Source of the DNA: JAURFX01 sp038125265
Lineage (GTDB): Bacteria > Pseudomonadota > Gammaproteobacteria > Steroidobacterales > Rariloculaceae
Reading direction: 5' to 3'
DNA length: 64,000 nucleotides
Assembly: GCA_038125265.1 (NCBI GenBank)
Contig: JAYPDM010000006.1
Span: 3,555 to 67,554 of the forward strand
Shown here: positions 59,641-64,000 of the stretch, piece by piece
How the letters are laid out: every line of letters begins with the position of its first letter
How positions within the stretch are numbered: the first letter of the stretch is position 1
The notes under the pieces: model-generated
Seen by the model: only the letters and a program-made list of their open reading frames with translations
The model's database searches: none
What the model was told of the DNA's origin: nothing
Program-made: the position numbers and the translations under genes

Positions 59641-60645
59641 ATGACGCATCAAATCAAGATAGCCATCGATCTCGATGGAGGGGATCTAGGATTTGAGCCT
59701 GTTATTGCAGCTTCAATGAGTTTTCTCAACTCACATCCAGATGCCTCGCTTCTCTGTTACGGATTAAGCGAATCCATTGAAAAAATTAAAAAAAGGTATC
59801 CTAATAAAATCGATGATAGGATCCAGCTTATTGAATGTGATGAGGCAGTGAGGATGGATGATAAACCATCCGATGCGCTTAGAAGAAAAAAAGCGTCCAC
59901 TATGGCTCGTGGCATCGACTCCATTAAAGAAAAGAAGGCTCATGCATTCGTAAGTTCTGGCAATACAGGAGCGCTGATGCTGCTTAGCTCAGTTGCTTTA
60001 AAGCTTATTGAGGGTATTGAGAGGCCTGCAATTGTAACCATGCTGCCTGGCAAAAAGACACCCTTTTTGATGCTAGATCTTGGTGCAAATACCGAATGCA
60101 CAAGTGAGAACCTTGTTCAGTTTGCGAAAATGGGGAACTTTCTTGCTAGAGATTTATTAGAAAAAGAGAATCCTGTCATAGCTCTGCTTAATATCGGAGA
60201 GGAGCATCACAAGGGGCATTCAACCATCAAAGATGCTTCTGAAAAACTTAGAAATTCTGAGATAAATTACCATGGTTATATTGAGGCTAATGAAATGTTT
60301 TCAGGAAGAGTTGACGTTGTTGTATGTGATGGCTTTACTGGTAACGTAGCACTTAAGTCTATCGAAGGTACTGCAGGCCTAATAAAAGCTTTTATTCAAA
60401 ATATATTGATGAGTAATTTATTTTATAAATTCTTATCTATTTTCACACTTCCAGTCCTCGCCGCACTCAGAAAAAAAATGGACCCAAGGCGCTATAATGG
60501 TGCGATGCTCATAGGTCTTAATGGTATTGTTATAAAAAGTCATGGAAGTTCTGATGAGATTGGCTTCAGAGCAGCGTTAGAGATTGCCTATAAAGAGTCA
60601 AAATCTGATATCGTGAATAAAATTTTAAGAAATGTATCCAGATGA
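59641..60645 (+). CDS. plsX: Phosphate acyltransferase PlsX
   Basis: Converts acyl-ACP to acyl-phosphate for phospholipid synthesis. IAIDLDGGDLGFEPVI at the N terminus (usually DAMGGD), ALRRKKASTMARGI, FVSSGNTGALM, LDLGANTECT, VVCDGFTGNVALK and the C-terminal RRYNGAMLIGLNGIVIKSHGSSD are family motifs; the DAMGGD motif is altered to DLDGGD here. Length 334 residues (356 in E. coli). Overlaps fabH by 4 bases. Confidence 0.95.
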   Translation: MTHQIKIAIDLDGGDLGFEPVIAASMSFLNSHPDASLLCYGLSESIEKIKKRYPNKIDDRIQLIECDEAVRMDDKPSDALRRKKASTMARGIDSIKEKKAHAFVSSGNTGALMLLSSVALKLIEGIERPAIVTMLPGKKTPFLMLDLGANTECTSENLVQFAKMGNFLARDLLEKENPVIALLNIGEEHHKGHSTIKDASEKLRNSEINYHGYIEANEMFSGRVDVVVCDGFTGNVALKSIEGTAGLIKAFIQNILMSNLFYKFLSIFTLPVLAALRKKMDPRRYNGAMLIGLNGIVIKSHGSSDEIGFRAALEIAYKESKSDIVNKILRNVSR

Positions 60646-61601
60646 TTTACTCCAAAATTCATTCCACCGGTAGCTATCTTCCGCCCAAGGTTGTCACTAA
60701 TCAGGATCTTGAAAAAATTGTCGATACTTCCGATGATTGGATCGTTGCCAGAACTGGAATTAAGCAAAGACATTTTGCTTTAGACCATCAGAATACCTCT
60801 GATCTCGCCTTTGAGGCAGCTTCCGATGCCATTAAAAAGGGCAATGTAGATCCAGCAACCATTGATCTTATTATTGTTGCAACCAGCACACCTGATCTAC
60901 CCTTTCCCAATGTTGGGTGCTTGATACAGGAGAGGTTAGGAATTCCTGCGTGCCCCGCGCTTAGCCTTGAAACGGCTTGTAGCGGTTTTGTTTATGCGCT
61001 AAATATTGCAGATAATTTTATAAAGGCAGGACAAGCTACACGTGCACTTATCATTGGTGCTGAGCTAATGGGGAGACTGCTAGATTGGACTGATAGAAGT
61101 ACTTGCGTACTCTTTGGTGATGGAGCCGGAGCCGTTATTCTGGACAAAAGTGATGAGCCAGGAATTTTATACTCATACCTAAGCGCAGATGGCAGGCATC
61201 GTGCATTACTTGAAGCGAGACCCAAAGAAGAGGGGGTTGATGTCCATCTTAGCCCAGCGATTCAAATGGCAGGCAATGAAGTTTTTAAGGTTGCGGTCAA
61301 GACCCTTGAGTCCCTTGTAGATAAAGTTATTGCGGACAATAATCTTGAAAAAGGGGATATTGATTGGTTGGTCCCTCATCAAGCAAATCTAAGAATCATT
61401 TCTGCTACTGCTAAGCGTCTTAATATGCCAATGGAACAAGTCGTATTGACGATACAATACACAGGAAATACCTCTGCAGCTACGGTTCCCATCGCATTGG
61501 ATGTGGCCGTAAGCGATGGACGGATCAAAAGGGGTCAGCTTGTCTTGCTTGAAGCTTTTGGCGCAGGATTTACTTGGGGAGCAAACCTCTTAAAATTTTA
61601 G
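60642..61601 (+). CDS. fabH: Beta-ketoacyl-ACP synthase III
   Basis: Starts fatty acid synthesis from acetyl-CoA and malonyl-ACP. Catalytic triad Cys113 (ETACSGF), His246 (VPHQAN) and Asn about 276 (GNTSAAT). GTGIKQR-like ARTGIKQRHF and FGDGAGAVIL are also typical. Length 319 residues (317 in E. coli). It follows plsX as in E. coli, but fabD, fabG and acpP do not follow; lexA comes next after 26 bases. Confidence 0.97.
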   Translation: MIYSKIHSTGSYLPPKVVTNQDLEKIVDTSDDWIVARTGIKQRHFALDHQNTSDLAFEAASDAIKKGNVDPATIDLIIVATSTPDLPFPNVGCLIQERLGIPACPALSLETACSGFVYALNIADNFIKAGQATRALIIGAELMGRLLDWTDRSTCVLFGDGAGAVILDKSDEPGILYSYLSADGRHRALLEARPKEEGVDVHLSPAIQMAGNEVFKVAVKTLESLVDKVIADNNLEKGDIDWLVPHQANLRIISATAKRLNMPMEQVVLTIQYTGNTSAATVPIALDVAVSDGRIKRGQLVLLEAFGAGFTWGANLLKF

Positions 61602-61627
61602 TTTTGATAATAGTTTTTTCCTTGTAA

Positions 61628-62224
61628 ATGAAAAACATTACCCCACGTCAGCAAAAGATTTTAGACTACATTCGGGATATAAAATTAAATTATCTCAAGT
61701 CTCCCACCAGAAAGGAAATTGCAGACCATTTTGGGTTTCAATCTATAAACAGCGTTCAGTCACACCTGAAGGCACTTGAGAGCAAAGGATTAATCAAGCT
61801 TAATGCTAAGGTCTCAAGGGGTATAGAGCTGACAGAAAAAAGTTTATTGGAAATTCCCATCATTGGTCGTGTTGCTGCAGGAATCCCAATCGATGCCATT
61901 GAAAATATTGAGTCTTCGATAGACTATCGATCAAATTTATTCAATGAAATTCCTGATTATCTGTTGAGAGTTAGAGGAGAAAGTATGAGAGACTTTGGAA
62001 TTCTCGATAATGATCTAGTGGCAGTAAAAAAAACAAGACAGATCCAAGCTGGTAGGATCATGATTATCAATATTGATGGTGAGGTTACAGTAAAGAAGAT
62101 AAAAATTTCTAAAGATGGAATTACCCTCATGGCCGGGAATGATTCTTTTCCAAACATTAACATTCAATCCGAAAGAGAGTTAATTGTTGAGGGTGATGTA
62201 ATTGGTATTTTAAGGAGAACTTAA
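61628..62224 (+). CDS. lexA: SOS repressor LexA
   Basis: Represses DNA damage genes and self-cleaves with RecA. The winged-helix DNA-binding domain (1-70) is followed by the cleavage site Ala84-Gly85 (VAAGIP), Ser119 (GESMRD) and Lys156 (EVTVKK), all at the same numbers as in E. coli. Length 198 residues (202 in E. coli). The recognition helix reads SINSVQSHL where E. coli has SPNAAEEHL, and no CTGT-N8-ACAG operator lies upstream; so the target site may differ. It follows fabH by 26 bases and overlaps an antisense acidic gene by 4. Confidence 0.95.
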   Translation: MKNITPRQQKILDYIRDIKLNYLKSPTRKEIADHFGFQSINSVQSHLKALESKGLIKLNAKVSRGIELTEKSLLEIPIIGRVAAGIPIDAIENIESSIDYRSNLFNEIPDYLLRVRGESMRDFGILDNDLVAVKKTRQIQAGRIMIINIDGEVTVKKIKISKDGITLMAGNDSFPNINIQSERELIVEGDVIGILRRT

Positions 62225-62457
62225 AATGAAAAATCGTCAAAATCTTCTAATTCTTTTCTAGTTCTCTTGTTCTCTAGAAGCTCTTCTAGCTTTCTTCTGG
62301 CTTCTTTATTAAATTGCGCAGGATTTTCAGAAATATCTTCGCCTGATTCAAATCCATCTTCGTCGTCATCATCAAGATCAAATTCAGCAGAAGATGAGTC
62401 ATTTTCTAGATCTTCATCTTCAGATGTAGCTTCAACTTGCTTCTTCTTTCTTCCCAT
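62221..62457 (-). CDS. Small acidic protein of unknown function
   Basis: 78 residues that I do not recognise with confidence. It starts with a short basic patch (MGRKKKQ), has a very acidic, Ser/Asp/Glu-rich middle (about 8-48) including DLDDDDEDGFESG, and ends with a more ordered-looking stretch (ARRKLEELLENKRTRKELEDFDDF). The C-terminal part resembles the PA3496-type envelope proteins of Pseudomonas in style, a weak suggestion. Convergent with lexA (4-base overlap), downstream of infA on the same strand. Confidence 0.6.
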   Translation of the reverse strand: MGRKKKQVEATSEDEDLENDSSSAEFDLDDDDEDGFESGEDISENPAQFNKEARRKLEELLENKRTRKELEDFDDFSF

Positions 62458-62502
62458 GATTATTTTGTCTGTATTTTTTGATTTTTATAAACCTAAGTAG
62501 AA

Positions 62503-62530
62503 ATTTTGGCAACATTTTTTTTGCCAAAAT
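62503..62530 (-). terminator. Inverted repeat after infA, likely terminator
   Basis: A perfect 10-base inverted repeat ATTTTGGCAA (62503-62512) and TTGCCAAAAT (62521-62530) with an 8-base loop, 47 bases past the infA stop. The U-run after the stem is poor (AAAATTTCTACTT on the minus strand), so it could instead be an operator for the downstream acidic gene, whose start is 46 bases further on. Confidence 0.45.
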
Positions 62531-62576
62531 ATAGTAATAATTTTTCTAGGTAATAGAGCCTGGGATGTTGTATTTG

Positions 62577-62795
62577 TTATCTGCCTCTGTAAACGATTCT
62601 TCCCTTAGAGAGATCATAGGGCGTTAGCTCAACAGTGACCTCATCACCTGTAAGAATTCTGATGTAATTCTTTCGCATTCTACCTGATATGTGGGCAGTT
62701 ACGATGTGACCGTTTTGGAGCTCAACCCTAAAAGTCGTGTTTGGAAGTGTCTCAACAACAGTTCCATCCATTTGAATTGCATCTTCTTTAGCCAT
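62577..62795 (-). CDS. infA: Translation initiation factor IF-1
   Basis: S1-like OB-fold protein that occupies the A site during initiation. [20 protein letters not shown] at the start and the C-terminal [21 protein letters not shown] match the family. Length 72 residues, equal to E. coli, when started at ATG 62795; the longer reading from 62837 adds 14 unrelated residues. Divergent from ftsK. Confidence 0.97.
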   Translation of the reverse strand: MAKEDAIQMDGTVVETLPNTTFRVELQNGHIVTAHISGRMRKNYIRILTGDEVTVELTPYDLSKGRIVYRGR

Positions 62796-62837
62796 AAAAA
62801 TATGCTTACATAATAAATAACTACTATGTTTTTGCAA

Positions 62838-62866
62838 TGATTTTTATTGTTAATTCAATATATAAT
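62838..62866 (+). promoter_or_regulatory. Possible promoter for ftsK
   Basis: A perfect TATAAT (62861-62866) stands in the 121-base infA-ftsK spacer, about 50 bases before the ftsK ATG. The -35 region at 17 bases (TGATTT) is weak. Confidence 0.28.
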
Positions 62867-62916
62867 TTAAAAAAGGAATTTAAAAAAATATATTGCTTAA
62901 GTCCAAACCTCAGAAA

Positions 62917-64000
62917 ATGAAAGATCAAGCAAAGCTCATTGACGCAAGAGGCGTTAGAGAGTCATTGTTGGTTTTGTTTTGTGGAATAGCGGTCATTTTA
63001 TTCTTATCGCTTATCTCGTTTGATCTTTCCGATTCATCATATTTTGTGGTCTCTGATACCGACAGCTACAGAAACCTAATCGGTGCCTTTGGCGCTAATG
63101 TTTCAGCGATCTTATTTACTTATTTTGGTATTGTTTCTTACTTGTTTATACCAATATTAGTACTCACAGCTGTTTACATATACCAAAATAAGAATCCGAT
63201 CAATCAGCGAACTAAAAGTGAGAATGTCCTTGGTTCAATCGGAATTATCATATTTGTTCTATCCTCGGCCTCTCTTATTCAATTGTTTCCATCCATCCAA
63301 CAATTGCCCGAGGGAGTTGGTGCGGGAGGGATCATAGGTGATTCTGTTTTTACAGCTACAGCAGATTACCTAGATATCTCTGGCTCTATCGTTTTATTTA
63401 TTATTCTTTTGCTTGCGTCAATTTCACTTTCTTTGCACATATCTTGGGTGATGATAGTCGATAAGTCAGGTAGCTTAATCTTGAGCATACTCAGCAGAGC
63501 TTTAGATATCATTAAAATGACACCAACTTTTTTGAATCAATTTCTAAGTAAAATCAAATTTAAGAGGAAAGAGAAGCCTGTAGAATCCGCTAGGGCCATT
63601 CATCAAAGAAGAATAGAAAAGGCAAAGCAAAGGCCAAAAACTAAAATTGAACCTAAGGTTCAAACGATTGAGACCAGTAAGCGATCTGAAGAAGCGAAAC
63701 AAGTGAAGTTATTTGATACAGCTGAAAGTGGCCAGTTACCAGAGTTAAGTTTGCTTGACGATGCCCCAGATAAAGTCAGCGGATACTCTGAAGATACCCT
63801 TCAGGCAATGTCTAAATTACTAGAAATTAAGTTGGCTGATTTTAATATTGCTGCAGAGGTGATAAGTGTGAAGCCGGGTCCTGTAGTGACGCGCTTTGAG
63901 ATTCAGCCTGCAGCAGGAGTGAAGGTAAGCCAAATCAGCAACCTCTCCAAGGATCTTGCAAGAGCGCTATCAACAGTGAGCGTGAGAGTAGTCGAGGTCA
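62917..64000 (+). CDS. ftsK: DNA translocase FtsK, 5' part (runs off the window)
   Basis: Divisome protein that pumps chromosomal DNA to dif. 361 codons are visible without a stop. About four membrane segments (residues 15-190), a Lys/Arg-rich linker (about 205-245), then the start of the motor (alpha) domain: LLEIKLADFNIAAEVISVKPGPVVTRFEIQ with GVKVSQISNLSKDLARAL. The linker is short compared with E. coli, as in Pseudomonas. ATG 62917 has no good ribosome-binding site; TTG 62893 in the same frame, adding eight residues, is possible. Confidence 0.93.
   Translation, partial: MKDQAKLIDARGVRESLLVLFCGIAVILFLSLISFDLSDSSYFVVSDTDSYRNLIGAFGANVSAILFTYFGIVSYLFIPILVLTAVYIYQNKNPINQRTKSENVLGSIGIIIFVLSSASLIQLFPSIQQLPEGVGAGGIIGDSVFTATADYLDISGSIVLFIILLLASISLSLHISWVMIVDKSGSLILSILSRALDIIKMTPTFLNQFLSKIKFKRKEKPVESARAIHQRRIEKAKQRPKTKIEPKVQTIETSKRSEEAKQVKLFDTAESGQLPELSLLDDAPDKVSGYSEDTLQAMSKLLEIKLADFNIAAEVISVKPGPVVTRFEIQPAAGVKVSQISNLSKDLARALSTVSVRVVEV

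Noticed and set aside
62796..62837. Longer infA start adding 14 residues
   Set aside because: The extension matches nothing in IF-1, and ATG 62795 gives exactly the family length and N terminus.

Overview
The window is a dense stretch of chromosomal housekeeping genes from an AT-rich, apparently streamlined gammaproteobacterium. Gene families and gene order (rpsB-tsf-pyrH-frr-uppS-cdsA-rseP-bamA-skp-lpxD-fabZ-lpxA-lpxB-rnhB-dnaE-accA, recJ-prfB-lysS, lepA-lepB-rnc-era-recO-pdxJ-acpS, lolCDE-msbA-lpxK-kdsB, rne/rluC, rpmF-plsX-fabH) are those of Gammaproteobacteria such as Pseudomonas and E. coli. Low GC, overlapping genes, very short spacers and missing members of standard clusters suggest an uncultured marine-type lineage (SAR86-like is my guess, not shown). 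Two runs of exactly 100 N (14220-14319, 55718-55817) are scaffold gaps, typical of a draft, metagenome or single-cell assembly.

Layout. 1-478: 5' part of map, divergent from a long + strand block. 632-22339: translation factors (rpsB, tsf, frr), UMP kinase, isoprenoid and phospholipid carriers (uppS, cdsA), envelope biogenesis (rseP, bamA, skp), lipid A synthesis (lpxD, fabZ, lpxA, lpxB), rnhB, dnaE, accA, tilS, pyrG, eno, ftsB. 22323-25909: smr, surE, pcm, a DedA/YqaA-like membrane protein, nlpD and a small Mth938-domain protein. 25917-31010: recJ, prfB with its programmed frameshift, lysS and ygfZ. 31093-35094: a complete succinate dehydrogenase locus framed by two assembly factors (SDHAF4-like, missing from simple ORF calling because it is only 55 codons, and SdhE), then a glutaredoxin-like protein. 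35094-43080: lepA, lepB, rnc, era, recO, pdxJ, acpS, a PolB-like exonuclease and rlmD. 43067-48759: a cytoplasmic YkuD enzyme, nagZ, a CsiV-like protein and mfd. 48838-55717: the lipoprotein exporter (two permeases plus LolD), msbA, lpxK, kdsB and a low-molecular-weight phosphatase cut by the second gap. 55818-64000: rne, rluC, maf, rpmF, plsX, fabH, lexA, an acidic orphan, infA and the start of ftsK.

Functionally the window concentrates on outer-membrane construction (lipid A acylation to flipping, BAM, Lol), translation and murein recycling. No mobile elements, CRISPR, tRNA or rRNA genes were seen, and no gene-free stretch exceeds about 210 bases. I did not find an obvious new multi-gene system. 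The most informative oddities are: dxr, ispD and ispF all absent from their usual slots; every visible convergent gene pair overlapping at the stop codons; an SDH operon with two assembly factors; a D-to-N change in the RNase III active site; a signal-less YkuD enzyme next to nagZ; and structured leaders before rpsB and rne.
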